64,000 nucleotides of DNA from Brassica napus (GCF_020379485.1 NC_063448.1:12237726-12301725), one strand, 5' to 3'; counted from the first letter of the stretch, positions 22,151 to 33,506 are shown. Made by a program: numbers and translations. The notes: generated from the sequence alone by a model not told the origin.

Positions 22151-22763
22151 TAAATGCATTCACACTATAATAAACACGTGACAGCTTCACAGTGATTTGA
22201 TAATAAGTATGCTAACGCGTTCACACTGTATTTACTTTGCGTTTTTTTTAAATATAAAACTCACATACATTGTTCCAATAAAACTTTGGATTTTTTTTGT
22301 TCGAATAAAAATAGATAACGAATCAAAAGCCAAACTATATATATATATTATTTTTATTGTTTACGGATAAAGTTGAGCAAAATATTCATAAATTTTGATT
22401 CGATTCGATTCGTTTTCCGTTTTGATTTGAACCAAAAAATCTGGATATCCGTAACTCTACGAAACAAATCAAATACTAAAATACAATATCCAAAAAAAAA
22501 GCAAATCACAATACCAATAATTCGTTCGTTTTAGTGTTAATAATTATTAAGTTGATGTTTTTGGACCCATCATCAAATTTATTTAAAATATCTGCTTTTC
22601 GTAACAAAAGGAGTCTATAAATTTGAAATCTGCTTTTATTGATTAAATAAGTTGCGTACCTGAAATTAAATTATATTCAAATTATGTTATTTCTTTGTTA
22701 TTAAAAAGTGAAACTAAAAACATACATGTTTTCGGAAAAAAACAATGGAAACAAAGATTTAGA

Positions 22764-23762
22764 AAATGACAATTCTCTCGAATAGATATTTTTAAGTTTT
22801 TGTCACAAAAATAGATCTCAAAAACTAAAATGACAAAAATAGCATTTTTTATTTTGAATTTAAAAAAAAAAAAATTCGAAATCCTATCCCAAAAACCCAC
22901 TCATCAACTCTAAACCCTAAACTCTAAACCATAAACCTTAAACCCTAAAGCACACCCCTTAACTAGGCCTGGGCATAAAATCCATAATCCGAAATCTGAA
23001 CCGAACCCGAACCGAAAAATCCGATCCGTACCCGGTCCGAAATATAAAAAATACCCGAATGGATCTCGTAAAGTGGTACAAAACATATCCGAACCCGAAG
23101 TGTTATTAACCGAACCCGAACGGGTAACCCGAAAACCCGAAAAAACCAAAAAATCCGAAAAGATATCCGAAGAAACCGGTTAGAATGTCCAAACTAATAT
23201 ACAATGTAATTATATGAAACATGAATATATACTTCAAATATTCAATTTCATATTTATTTTTATATGGTATCTAACAATAAGTATTTAAAATTTAAATAAC
23301 TACTTTAAATACTTAATTATATATAAATAAGTATATATTTCTTATGTTTTGCTTTTAAATTTTAGATTTTATTTCGGGTATATCCGAACCGATCTGATAT
23401 AACCCGAATCCGAATGATATATGGTTACTTTATGGGTTCTATGATGTGATACAAAACTGATCCGAACCCAATGTGTTATATCCGAACCCGACCCGTACTT
23501 GCAAATTTACTAGAATGGGACCTAGGAGGTGTTATCAAAAAGAACTGAAATCCAAAAAACCCGACCCGAACGCCAACGGGTACCCGAACGCTCATGCCTA
23601 CCCTTAACTATAAACCATAATGTCTAGATTAATTAACCCTAAGGTATAAGTATATATTTACTTTTTCGATAAAATATTTAAGTCTATTTTGGTCATTTTT
23701 ATTTTTAAGGTCTATATTTGTGACAAAAATATTTTTAGGTCTATCCTAGACAATTTCTCTAT
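22764..23762. mobile_element. Long inverted-repeat MITE with CCCTAAA-like core, split by hAT
   Basis: The left arm (about 22764-22860) and the reverse complement of the right arm (about 23650-23762) share strings such as TTTTTGTCACAAAAATAGA. Between them are degenerate CCCTAAA/CTCTAAA repeats (22908-22955). A hAT element (22964-23600) splits it. A relative without the hAT is at 62595-62990. Exact ends and class are uncertain. Confidence 0.55.
22964..23600. mobile_element. hAT-type element, TAGGCCTGGGC family, copy 2
   Basis: It starts TAGGCCTGGGCATAAAATCC and ends GCTCATGCCTA, with an exact 8-bp duplication CCCTTAAC (22956-22963 and 23601-23608). The interior is rich in CCGAACCCGAAC repeats like the copy at 14273-14992. 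No ORF. The right terminal repeat has diverged more than in the first copy. Confidence 0.85.
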
Positions 23763-23960
23763 AGAAATCAAGAAAACTATTTATATGGGTAACTTAGACC
23801 ATCTCCAATGGGGGTTCTTCCCAGTGGGGTTCTTAATATATGTATTATGTATATATATATGTATGTATATATTATATATGTATAAGTAATTGTGGGGTCC
23901 ATAATTATTGTGGAACCCCATAAATAAGGGTTCTTAAAAATTCTTAAAACCCTCTTTTAA

Positions 23961-24212
23961 GACCATGTTTATCGGGGGGAGTTTAGGAGTTTCTTAGAGG
24001 GGAGGGACCCACAAAACACACAAAAACCAGTGACAGAAGTCACCAAACAATAGTCGACTTTACTTGGGTTCTTGTACTGTTTGCGGACCCCACTGACACG
24101 TGGCGGCCCACGATTGGTTCATTTTTAATTTATTTTTTTTAATCAGACAAAAAGAAAAAATAAAAAAATAAATTTAAGAAACCCAAAACCCAAATCACCG
24201 ATAATCATGTTC
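23961..24212. mobile_element. Harbinger-type MITE H
   Basis: 252 bp. The ends GACCATGTTTATCGG and the inverse of GAACATGATTATCGG are flanked by TAA (23958-23960 and 24213-24215). Inserted in MITE G. Confidence 0.7.
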
Positions 24213-24224
24213 TAAGAACCCTTA

Positions 24225-24932
24225 GAGCACCATTAACCCATGTTCTAAAAATCGGCCGCTTAGCCGTCTGGGCGCTACGCGTCACTCTTCCACCCCAATT
24301 TATACCAAATCGGTGTAGAAAATCAGATATTCTGATTTTCTCCGCCTAGACTGCTTAAATGACTGCCTAGCCGCCTAGGCGACCGCCTAATCTATTTTTT
24401 TATTGCTTTTTTTTAATAATATTTTGTTTATTTGTTTGATCTAAAATTTTATAAATATCATTTATATTCATAATTTTGATGAAAATTACACTATATTAAG
24501 TTTATATATTCTATTTGTGTGTTTTATACAATCTTAAACATGAAAATGTATTAATGTTATACACAATTAAAGATTAACATGTTTTATAACATAGTAAACA
24601 CTCTAAAAATTCTGCCCCGTATAATTTTCGATTAATCCCCGATTCCCGACCGCCCGATTAGCGTCTAGCGCGTTCCCGAACAGGGCCATTAACCCATGCA
24701 CGGTTTCATAGGTAGGTTTTTTTTTGTCTGATAAAAAAAAATTAATTAAAATGGAACCAATCGCGGGCCACCACGTGTCGGTGGGACCCGCGAATAGTCC
24801 AAAAAACACCCAAGATTCGGCCCTCACAGAAGAGGAGGAAAAGGCTGTTCTTAAAAAGTGAGTGGAATCCACTGATTTTTTAATTATTCTTTTGCTAAAA
24901 CTCATGGCTAAGAACTAGGGTTAATGGTGCTC
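24225..24932. mobile_element. Harbinger-type MITE F
   Basis: The ends GAGCACCATTAACCC and its inverse are flanked by TTA (24222-24224 and 24933-24935). It is interrupted near its left end by a 443-bp insertion (24243-24685). An ORF across it is incidental. Confidence 0.7.
24243..24685. mobile_element. 443-bp insertion of unknown class with 13-bp duplication
   Basis: CCATTAACCCATG is repeated exactly at 24230-24242 and 24686-24698. The insert starts TTCTAAAAATCGGCCGC and is rich in GCCTAG/GCCGCCTAG strings in its left part. A 13-bp duplication is longer than for most DNA transposons and would fit a non-LTR retroposon. I see no poly(A) or Pol III boxes, so the class is open. Confidence 0.5.
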
Positions 24933-25170
24933 TTATCTATGACCCCAAAGTTACTTATACATATATAATATATACATATATATATACATATATATATATA
25001 CATAACACACATATTAAGAACCCCGATGGGAAAAATCCCCATTGGAGGTGCTCTTATATATCTAAGCATTGCGTGATTTTTTTAGTGCACTCTCCATTGA
25101 TGCAACATGTGGTTCCCATGCCAAGGTCCTTCCAAGAGTTGATTGAGCAACTGTTGTGGTTTCATTGATT

Positions 25171-25258
25171 GTTGGTGTTTGGTTCACTGGGGCCTCACCA
25201 CTCCCGGTAGCACTGTTGGTGTTTGGTTCACTGGGGCCTCACCACTCCCGCTAACTTG
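25171..25258. repeat. 44-bp tandem duplication
   Basis: Two nearly identical 44-bp copies, each starting GTTGGTGTTTGGTTCACTGG, at 25171 and 25215. The period is not a multiple of three, so it would break any reading frame through it. Confidence 0.75.
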
Positions 25259-25578
25259 TCACAATCTGAGCAGATGCAGGGCACACATGTAAGCTCCATC
25301 CATTGCTTGTCTCAATGCTCTCAATTTTGTTCATGCAGAGAAACTCATCAATCTATTGCGCAATGCAGCTAGAGACGTTACAAACTCAAAAGATATATTA
25401 ACTTATAGAAGGGTGGACCAGAAACGGTTTATACATACCGAGGAGAATTGAGGACATATGCATTTAGCTCAGACACCATTATGGACTCGATTTTCTTCAC
25501 ACCAACATATTATGTGGCACTCGTGGATGAGTTAGCTCTAGACTCACCCAAACTGTGATTGGTCAAACCATCATCCCT

Positions 25579-25710
25579 TTACTTGCAAGTTCCAAAGAAT
25601 GTAAACTTAACCACCTCACTTGCGCTCACTGTACAGTAAAATCTATATGATTTACTGTGTGGTCGTTCTGACACCGCTGTTGCAGTCTCCACTGCCTGAC
25701 AGTTCCCCAT
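25579..25710 (-). pseudogene. DUF4228/PADRE-like N-terminal gene fragment
   Basis: The minus-strand ORF of 43 codons starts MGNCQAVETATAV and continues to YRFYCTVSASEVVKF before a stop. The start MGNCQA, and the later VSASE(V/I)-type string, are typical of plant DUF4228 (PADRE) proteins, which are usually 150-200 residues long. Only the N-terminus remains. It lies in a Helitron-like region next to RPA-like fragments, so capture by a transposon is plausible. Confidence 0.5.
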
Positions 25711-25952
25711 TTCACGGCGGAGAAAAGTAGAAGATAGAGAAGTTAGAATAAGCTAAATGAAAGCTACTGAAGAAATAAACAAAAGAAAGCTACTGGGGAA
25801 AAAATAAGATAATCAAGACCAGAACAAATGGTCTTACAGAAATATTTGGATAAAAAGTTTAATAATCAATTCCTGAACAAAGTGAAACAGAATCAACAAA
25901 CCAAACAATAATCATCTCTCGAATATTTAAAGATTTAAACGCTGGAGTTACC

Positions 25953-26058
25953 TTTTCGTCGAGGAGGAGCATTCACATTCCTGAACCTTAGGAGGCGGAC
26001 CTTGATGGTGGAGATACAATAACCATACTTCAATTCAGTGAGGAGGACAGAGGAATTA
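25953..26058 (-). pseudogene. RPA1/DUF223-like fragment
   Basis: The minus strand reads SVLLTELKYGYCISTIKVRL then LRFRNVNAPPRR. This follows the DUF223/RPA70-N pattern (LL-x-LK-G-x-C, VRLLRF, ARN). It is independent of the Helitron C fragments and diverged from them. It is a relic with no complete OB fold. Confidence 0.5.
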
Positions 26059-26254
26059 GCAATTTTCCAGGACAGATTTCTTTAAAAGATAATTAATGAG
26101 GAGAAACAACTGATGAATCTCACAGGACAAAACATACTCTTTATATTAAATGGAAACCTTTATCATTATTCAAATCAAGAATTTAAAACTTTTCAAGAAA
26201 TAGATTGAAGATCATGAGTTTTGTACCTTTGCATTAGTATGAGCATGTCTATAC

Positions 26255-26345
26255 ACATAAGCTCAATCCTCGCTTCACGTACCTCGGCTCCCAAAATAGG
26301 CGGACCTCCACGGTGGTGGTCCAACCATCCCTCAAGTCGGCAAGG
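26255..26345 (-). pseudogene. RPA1/DUF223-like fragment, second copy
   Basis: The minus strand reads FLADLRDGWTTTVEVRLFWE then PRYVKRG, the same DUF223/RPA70-N pattern (L-x-DL-x-G, VEVRL, VKRG). Together with 25953-26058 it suggests either duplicated first exons or two captures in one Helitron-like element. Confidence 0.5.
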
Positions 26346-26845
26346 AAGAGAGCGTAGTTAGTCAGAACGTGTAGAAATCTATATGATGGAGAGGAATGAA
26401 TAATATGAGTTTTGATGCAATGAGATAACCTATTTATAGTGGATGATTCACACAATAGCAATAATGGGGATACATTGAATGACAGATTGAGGAGTGGTGA
26501 GATGTTGTTGATGAGGTCGTTGAAGACGACGATTGGATGAATCTGATTCTCGTAACGTTTCCAAGAATTTATTTGTCGGTGAGTTGGAAGTCAATCGAAA
26601 GACACCACCGTCGGGTTCTAACAGGCTATCGCTGGAAACAATGGCTTCATGTATTACTGATGGAGGTTCGACGCTGGTTAGATGAACGGTCTAAGCATTC
26701 GTCGGAAAAAAAAAACATTTTTAGGCGACGCGAAGAGAAGATGAAAACGAAGTGTCGTTTTTTGAAAAAGGAAGCCCAACAAATAACAATATCACAAAGC
26801 CCATATATCCTAAGAAAAAAGCCCATCTGAATTCAGATTAATAAA

Positions 26846-26941
26846 GCTCAGCGTTTTGGAAGAAGCAGGACACGTGTCGTCACTACGGAACACGACTTTG
26901 CGACGTAGATAATGATTAAACAATACTTTATATAAATAGAT
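26846..26941 (-). other. Possible minus-strand Helitron 5' end
   Basis: From 26941 the minus strand reads TCTATTTATATAAAGTATTG, resembling the 5' end of Helitron A. ACACGTGTC-containing DNA follows in both (compare 26869-26877 and 17905-17913). The RPA-like and DUF4228-like fragments lie downstream of it on the same strand. The 3' hairpin end was not found. Confidence 0.4.
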
Positions 26942-27055
26942 TTGATGTTTTGTTTTAAAGATAAGTGCAATAACTACACTCTAAAACATTAATCTTTCAA
27001 ATACAATAGCAAAATCTAAAACATCAATCATTCAGTATATAAACTAATAAACAAA

Positions 27056-27265
27056 TACTTTTTTTGTTTCATTTTAATGGTTGTTCTAGGTTTATGCACA
27101 TAAATTAAAAAAACATATGATTTTGTATATTTCTAAAATAAAAACACAATTACTTATATACTTAACCATATTTGAACTAATAGAAAAATAAAGTGAAAAA
27201 TCTTATTAATAGATTTTGCATTGAAATTTTAAAACGACATTTTGAAACGATAATTTTTCCCTATA
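27056..27265 (-). mobile_element. Stowaway-like MITE, inverse copy
   Basis: The reverse complement shares long stretches with 6572-6806, such as TTTTTCTATTAGTTCAA-like and ATTTATGTGCATAAA-like strings. It is older and more diverged. It lies in the 3' flank of the bromodomain gene. Confidence 0.5.
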
Positions 27266-27690
27266 TTGATAATTAAATAGAAACGCATAGTCATATACAA
27301 GTTACAAGAAAGAAACTGATGATAATCTTCCGAAAAGTCCAATGCCAAAGATCTTTCGTTTCATCTTCTTTTTTATAAAGGTTTAAGAACTTACAACATC
27401 ACCATATTGGGAAAAAAAACTAGAAAAAAAACAAAACTACAAACTATTCTACAGCTTGCGAGACACTCATGTGATTTTCATTTTTCTCTTTTACCACTAA
27501 AAATATGGATGTTCCAACAATCTGTACAATAGAGATGCGTGTCCCTTATATTTTCATGTCACAACAAATAGGCCATGACCTTTCCCACAAGTGATTTTCA
27601 TCCCTGAAAATACATTGGCTGAGATAGCCTTTGGAAAGTGCCTCTTTCTTTTTCTCATCCTTCGTCTTCCAAAGAGATCCATTCATCTTC

Positions 27691-30600
27691 TCATAGCTGT
27701 AATGCCAGATCAGGATGCTGCGACGAGGACGAACTAGTCTGCTGGTTGGCCCCGGGAGAGTTTGGCGATACAATCCTAGCGTTAAGGTCCGGTGGAAACC
27801 GGTGGAACTCCTGTTTGTTATAAGGAAACAACAACCCTTGCTGTTGGGAGCCCGGTACGGCCTCGGTGGTTGAGTTTGGTTGCTGCTGACTCGTGACACC
27901 GATCATCGGACTTGGACTATGGCTGAATCCACTGAATCTGCGGTTGCTGCTCTCAGGTTTGATCAGCGGTCCTGCCTGTCGGGAGGAGGACGATGATGGG
28001 AACTCAGAAACCAAGACACGAGAAGGTGCAGTCTCTTCGATTCCTTGAGCAGAAGAAGAATGTCTGTTTCCTATGAAAGCGCTCGAGACTGAAGCGGCTG
28101 GAGAAAGGATTCTGTTCGAATGATCATCAGATGCTAAGTCATTAGAACACTTTTGCTTTCCCAGCAAGGTTTGTTTTTGATGATCATCATCCTCTTCAGT
28201 TCCTGAAGGGTTGTCTCCAACCCAACCTAGACCAAATTTAACTCCAGAGGGCAACGCGGTTCCGATTCTCTTTGATGCAATTTTCCAAGCAACAGGACCA
28301 AGATTCGCAGCGTATCGTGCTAGACTCCTCGCGTAACCGTACTCAGTGTTCAGCCCAACCTAATGAATAAGGAAAACAAACGGTCAGACTCCTGTTTCAC
28401 CGTGCAGAAGGGTATTATAATATTGATTGGGAATAGCGTACTGGAATCAACTGTTTCAACTCGTCTTCAAGCGTTGTTAAAACCGAGGGCTCCTGTGTAC
28501 AAGTTGATAAGTGGTTGTAGGTATCGCGTCTGTTATCATCGACATTGAAATGTTTCATTCCATACTTGTTAACCGCCTTCACAACCGAAGCTGCAGAGAA
28601 ACCGAAAAGATAATTTATATTTGGCACAAAAAAAAGAAAAATCTGAAAGAAGGTAAGAGGGCAAAGGTAGAGATGTTTTACGTGGAAACTCATTCTCCCA
28701 ATCTACAGACCAGCCACTTTGGGTTTCGCTGTTATGATTGATCCTAACCGATGTTTCTGCCTGACGGAACTTGTTTGAAGGAGGAGTCTTTCTTAGATTG
28801 TAAGCACCAGAAAACTTATTAGAGCTATCTCCTCCAGGAATGAGCGCATCAGCTGAAATTTCGGAAGCAGTACGGTCAATGGAAGATGGTTCAGGCTGTT
28901 TCTTGGGAGGACGGCCTCTTCTGGCAACTTTTGGCTGCTGCTGCTGCTGCTGCTGTTGTTCTTGTTGGCTTTGTGGTTCTTCATCATCACTCTCTTGCCT
29001 TAAATTCTCAAAATCCTTTTTAGCCAGTTCTTGTATAGCCCTCGCCTACAAGCCAAAATGAAGCGCTTTTTCAGAAACATGGAACCACACGATATATCAG
29101 AAGGAAAAAACAGGAGATAAAAATTTAAGACATACCTGTCGATAATATACAGTGTCTGATGAATTGTATTCCATTGCATTTGAACATATTAAAAACACAT
29201 CTCCCTGCAAACAGGAACAGGGCCAGAAGGGACACTCGTCAGGAAAAGGAAACAAAAGAGCTGTTCCAACACCAATCTCCACACGAATTTCACATGTAAT
29301 CAATATAGGAGGCAAATTTGAATCTAAACAGATTAATAGTTACTACGAGTGGAACACAAATTTTGAAACATCCTTAGGTCTGTACCCTACGGTACATATA
29401 ACATGCACGCCAAACAACATCATGCATTGGCTCTCCATAAACCATAAGAAGCTATAAGAAAATTTTAAAATGACGATGCCACAACATAATCTTTAGCACA
29501 AGCCAAAAACAAACTAACTCGAAAGAATCAAAGATAGGACCCTATTGGAAGTTAGAAGTATCAAAGAGTCGTCCAATGCTCTCAGAGTACAAGACTGACC
29601 TCAAATTGTTCTAAACTGGCATATGCTCCAGAGTCTAATTTCTTCCGCACTGTGCTAAAGTCCATTGGATTCGTGATAATCTCATGATAATCAGGAAGCT
29701 GTAACACATACCAAACAGATATAAGACAAACAGAACATTAGCGAGCTTAAACATCAACATAAGGGACAGACAGTCACCTCCTCAGGATCAACCGGATCTG
29801 AGTAAACGCCGTAAGTATCTTTCCTACAAGTGTTTGTAAAACAACATAGATCAAACAAAAGCATTAACCCAGCTTTAACCAAAATACAAAATAATGAGAC
29901 TTATGTCAGAGAGAAAGGAAATGAAAATACTTTTGAAGTCTATCGAGGATGAACACCAACAACTTTTTGTCCGGCAAAGGAGTAGTGGGACCAGACTCCA
30001 CGGGAGACCCTGTCCACATGTCAATCAAGTTTTAAAATTAATCATCAGCAAAATCTCCCCTTTTTATCCTCGTACGTACGTACGAATCATCAGATAAATT
30101 AAATAAACGAAAATAAAAAAAAAGGGGGTCTTTATACGGGTACCTTGAAGAATGTCTGTCGCTTTCGAAGCCTTTTCTCCCTGCAGAGAATTAGAGAATT
30201 ACCAAACAGATCATCATCATCATCATCATCAACTCCAAGAATCCACTAAAAATGTGAGCTTTTTCCCGCAAATCATAGAAAAAACAAGTAGATATGCTCC
30301 GTGTAAATTGAAAGTATAACTAAGAGACACATGAAGGTTTCAGTGCAGAGGCATCTTTAATTCGATAAAATACCATAAATCAGAGAATTTAAAATATATA
30401 ATATTCATATTAAATCGAGGATAAAAACTGATAAACACAGCAACACACAAAAAAAAAAAAGGAAAATAATTTAGGGATAAAGCTGAAATACGAATTATCT
30501 ACCAATCAAAATCAAGACACAGTCAAACTCATCTCTTTATACTTCAAGCAGAAGACGAACGAACACTCACAATATAAACGCGCGAAATCCCCAACTATAT

Positions 30601-31119
30601 AATTTAAACCTAATTTCGACTCTCTTTTTTTTAAATTATAATTAAATCCATAGCTTTAACGACTCGAATTAGAAAACGAACCGTGAATCCAGATCCGCCG
30701 CCGCCACCACCGATCTTCCGTCTATTAAAGGAAGCCTCAGGAGTCTCGTCGAGGTTCAGATCGGAACCGCCTGATTGGGAATTAGGAGAATGTCGATGAG
30801 AGTGGGAGTTTAATCCGTGCAAGAGCCTGTGTTTCTTCTCCCGCCGCTCGTCGTCGTCTTCCTCATCGTCGTCCTTGGTCCAAGGGGCATCGGAAGAAGA
30901 GACTCCGTTGGGATTAGGGTTCCGGCGCTTGGATCGGGTGCCGGAGTTGGGAGAATTAGGGTTTTGGGAAGCGGATCTAGGGTCATCGTGGTTGTTTCTG
31001 TGGTGTTGCTGCTGCTGCTGCTGTAACTGTTGCTGTTTGATAGCTCGCTTCTGAAGGTCTAGAAGAGATGGCCTCCCTTTCTTCTTCTTCTTCGTCATTG
31101 TATCAGCTACCTCACCCAT
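27691..31119 (-). CDS. BRD1: Bromodomain protein, SWI/SNF-associated type (BRD1-like)
   Basis: Nine exons on the minus strand: 31119-30682, 30180-30144, 30009-29931, 29823-29778, 29698-29600, 29204-29136, 29045-28682, 28590-28442, 28359-27691. All splice sites are GT/AG and phases match, giving 649 residues. The N-terminus (MGEVADTMTKKKKKGRPSLL) is basic and is followed by Q-rich and acidic stretches. The bromodomain spans about residues 165-265: LPDKKLLVFILDRLQK, DPVDPEELPDYHEII, NPMDFSTVRKKL and the conserved Asn in SNAMEYN. A glutamine run and an AT-hook-like RRGRPPKK follow, then a Ser-rich tail. It matches Arabidopsis At1g20670 and its paralogue At1g76380, subunits reported in plant SWI/SNF complexes that read acetylated histones. 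It should act in the nucleus. BRD1 versus BRD2 is decided mainly by synteny. Confidence 0.88.
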
Positions 31120-31200
31120 TCTCTCTCTCTCTCTCTCCTCTCTTTCTCCTCTCCTGTACAGGCGTTTGGTTTCGTGTTTTCTTACGTTTTTTTTTTTTAA
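31120..31200 (-). promoter_or_regulatory. GA-rich 5' leader of the bromodomain gene
   Basis: Directly upstream of the ATG the minus strand holds GAGAGAGAGAGAG (plus CT repeats at 31122-31160) and then a poly(A) run (31187-31198). GAGA repeats in plant leaders are known BPC-protein targets. A role here is inference. Confidence 0.4.
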
Positions 31201-31636
31201 TTAAAAATGAAATTAAAACTAGAGAATTACTTGGCTGAACTCGCACGTGCCGAAAGGGTAATGTAACCTAAGTGGGTATTTGGGCCTTAACAGGCTTGAG
31301 GACGGTTTTCTGTTATGTGTCATGTCATGCTCATGGTTGTGCGCGCGCTATACACCTTTCTGATAGAAATTGATAAGGAACTTTGTAGTTCCGGTGGTGA
31401 ATCGTATTTTAAAACTCTCTCTCTCTAATCTTCTATTGAGTCATATGCTAGCTAGCTAGTTGTTTAATCGAGTGTTTCTCTAATCGTATAACAACCAATG
31501 ACGTGTCATTGGAGATTTTGGTAGTGTTTTAGCCTGTTATAAATTTTATTGAGCTTTGACTACCTTTTAGTTTCAATTTGTTGGGATTGTTAAAGCCAAT
31601 GTTCAACTCTACTCTATATTGTCTGATTAGTACGAT

Positions 31637-32795
31637 TAGGTATGTTAACATGGGTAATTATCCATGGGTTTACCCAAACCCACTAATAATGGGTTGGGTT
31701 TTTACCCATCTAAGATTTATTGGGTCGACCATGGGTATAATTTTAAAATCCATATTTATATTGGGTAAATACAAAAGGGCAATGGTGTACCCATGGGTTT
31801 TCAGTTATATTATTATTATATTTTCATCATTTTAGTTAAATTATATAAAATTTGCAAAAACTTTTTTCCATCAAAACCAAAAAATGAATTTTTCCGCCAA
31901 AACCGTAAAAATAAATTATCTCACATAAACCAAAATATGAGTTTTCCCGCCGAAACCGAAAAATCGATTTTTCCTGCCGAAACCGCAAAACCGAGTTTTC
32001 CCGCCAAAACCGAAAACCGAATTTTTCGCCAAAACCGCAAAACTGAATTTTCCCGCAAAACCGAATTTTCTCGCCAAAATCCCAAAACCGCAAAACCGAG
32101 TTTTTCTGCCAAAACCTTAAAATCGAGTTTTCCGACTGAAAACCGTAAAATCGAGTTTTCCCGCCAAAACCGCAAAACCGCAAAACCGAGTTTTCTCGCC
32201 AAAACCGCAAAAACAAGTTTTTCCGCCAAAACCGCAAAACCAAATTTTTCCGCCAAAACCAAAAAACCGAGTTTTCCCGCCGAAACCAAAAAATCGAGTT
32301 TTCCTGCCAAAACCGAAAAACTGAGTTTTCCCGCCAAAACCGAAAAAGGAGTTTTTTCGCCAAAACCGAAAAAGAGTTTTTTCGCCAAAACCGCAAAACC
32401 GAATTTTTCCGCCAAAACTACAAAAAGAGTTTCTCCGCCGAAACCACAAAATTGAGTTTTCCCGCCAAAACCACAAAATGAGTTTTCCCGCCAAAACCGG
32501 AAAATCGAATTTTCCTGCCGAAACCGCAAAACCGAGTTTTTCCGCCAAAATCGAAAACGAGTTTTTGCGCTAAACACAAGTTTTTCTATAAAATTGTGAA
32601 ATCTTGTTTATATATTAAAGCTTACATTAATGATATTAATATTTTACATGATCTTTTTAGAATAAATAAAATAATACTTTGGGTTTGGATTTCAACCTTG
32701 ATGTTTCTGGGTTTTTGCAGGTTGGGTATAAACTTGGTTGGGTTATCTGTGGGTTGGGCTGGGATGGGTTATTTTACCCTACGTTAACATCCCTA
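31637..32795. mobile_element. hAT-type element carrying an E2F-site minisatellite
   Basis: The left end TAGGTATGTTAACATGGG and the right end CGTTAACATCCCTA are inverse of each other (TAGG-ATGTTAAC). An exact 8-bp duplication AGTACGAT flanks it (31629-31636 and 32796-32803). The subterminal parts are TGGGTT/TACCCA-rich. The middle is a ~27-bp minisatellite (31865-32590). There is no transposase. Confidence 0.85.
31865..32590. repeat. Minisatellite, ~27-bp unit with E2F-type sites
   Basis: About 25 imperfect units with a core like GAGTTTTCCCGCCAAAACC. TTTCCCGC appears at least eight times (near 31943, 31997, 32047, 32157, 32273, 32327, 32458 and 32484), matching the E2F consensus TTTSSCGC. Other units carry one-base variants such as TTTTTCCGCC. 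Open frames of 140-220 codons in both directions are by-products of the repeat. Confidence 0.85.
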
Positions 32796-33506
32796 AGTAC
32801 GATATTGTCCACTTTGTGTTTAAGAGGCAAGCCCGCATGGATTTACTTTTGGTTTCTTTTCCAAAAGGCATCATACTAATTAGAGTTGGATTTACTTTTG
32901 GTTTCCTTTCCAAAACCAAAAAGTTAGAAATTTATAGTGGAGCAGTGTACGATAAGAAGATGCCATTGTATTTTTGGTGTGATTCCAAATTTATAAGAGT
33001 CTGGATTTCTTAAAGGAAGAGGTGATGAATGGTTAAGATTTTTAATTAATTCTGGTTTTAGTAATATTATTGAATTGACGTTTGTTTCGTTAACTACTAC
33101 CTACTACGTACGGTTTGGTTAGTTATTTAAATTAGATTTAAATGGTTTGATTTAAGTGTTAAACATGGTTTAAGCTAGTGGCATAAACTTGTAATATTTA
33201 AAGAAAACTGAAGGTTAATTTCAATTTGTACTCCAGTTTTAATAGATTTAATATGATTAAAAATATACATGTTAAACTATTAAAAGTAATTGATTTTCTC
33301 CTATGTTCACTTACATTTCCATCTGATTAAGTTCAATTACTTGGTCTTGACTGATCTGTTAGTAGTTTCGATTTCACACAGATTTGGTCTTGATGCGTGT
33401 TTTTCTTTTTTTGCCAAATCGGGTAAGAACCCTTAGCCATAGTTGAGAAAGTAAAAAAGTAGAGTAGACACAACTTTGAAACAAAGATAAATAAACATAT
33501 TAAAAC

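Larger units (their letters stand above)
23797..25053. mobile_element. PIF/Harbinger-type MITE G, host of nested MITEs
   Basis: The ends GACCATCTCCAATGGGG and the inverse of GAGCACCTCCAATGGGG are flanked by TTA (23794-23796 and 25054-25056). Both arms contain GGGGTTCTTAATAT-like DNA and TA-rich microsatellites. Two further MITEs sit inside (23961-24212 and 24225-24932). Confidence 0.75.

Noticed and set aside
26537..26830. 97-codon plus-strand frame as a gene
   Set aside because: It lies antisense in a Helitron-like end region and has no domain; composition drifts to lysine- and A-rich DNA.
31793..32577. Long overlapping open frames (140-220 codons) on both strands
   Set aside because: They run through the ~27-bp minisatellite; the repeat lacks stops in several frames, so the frames are by-products.
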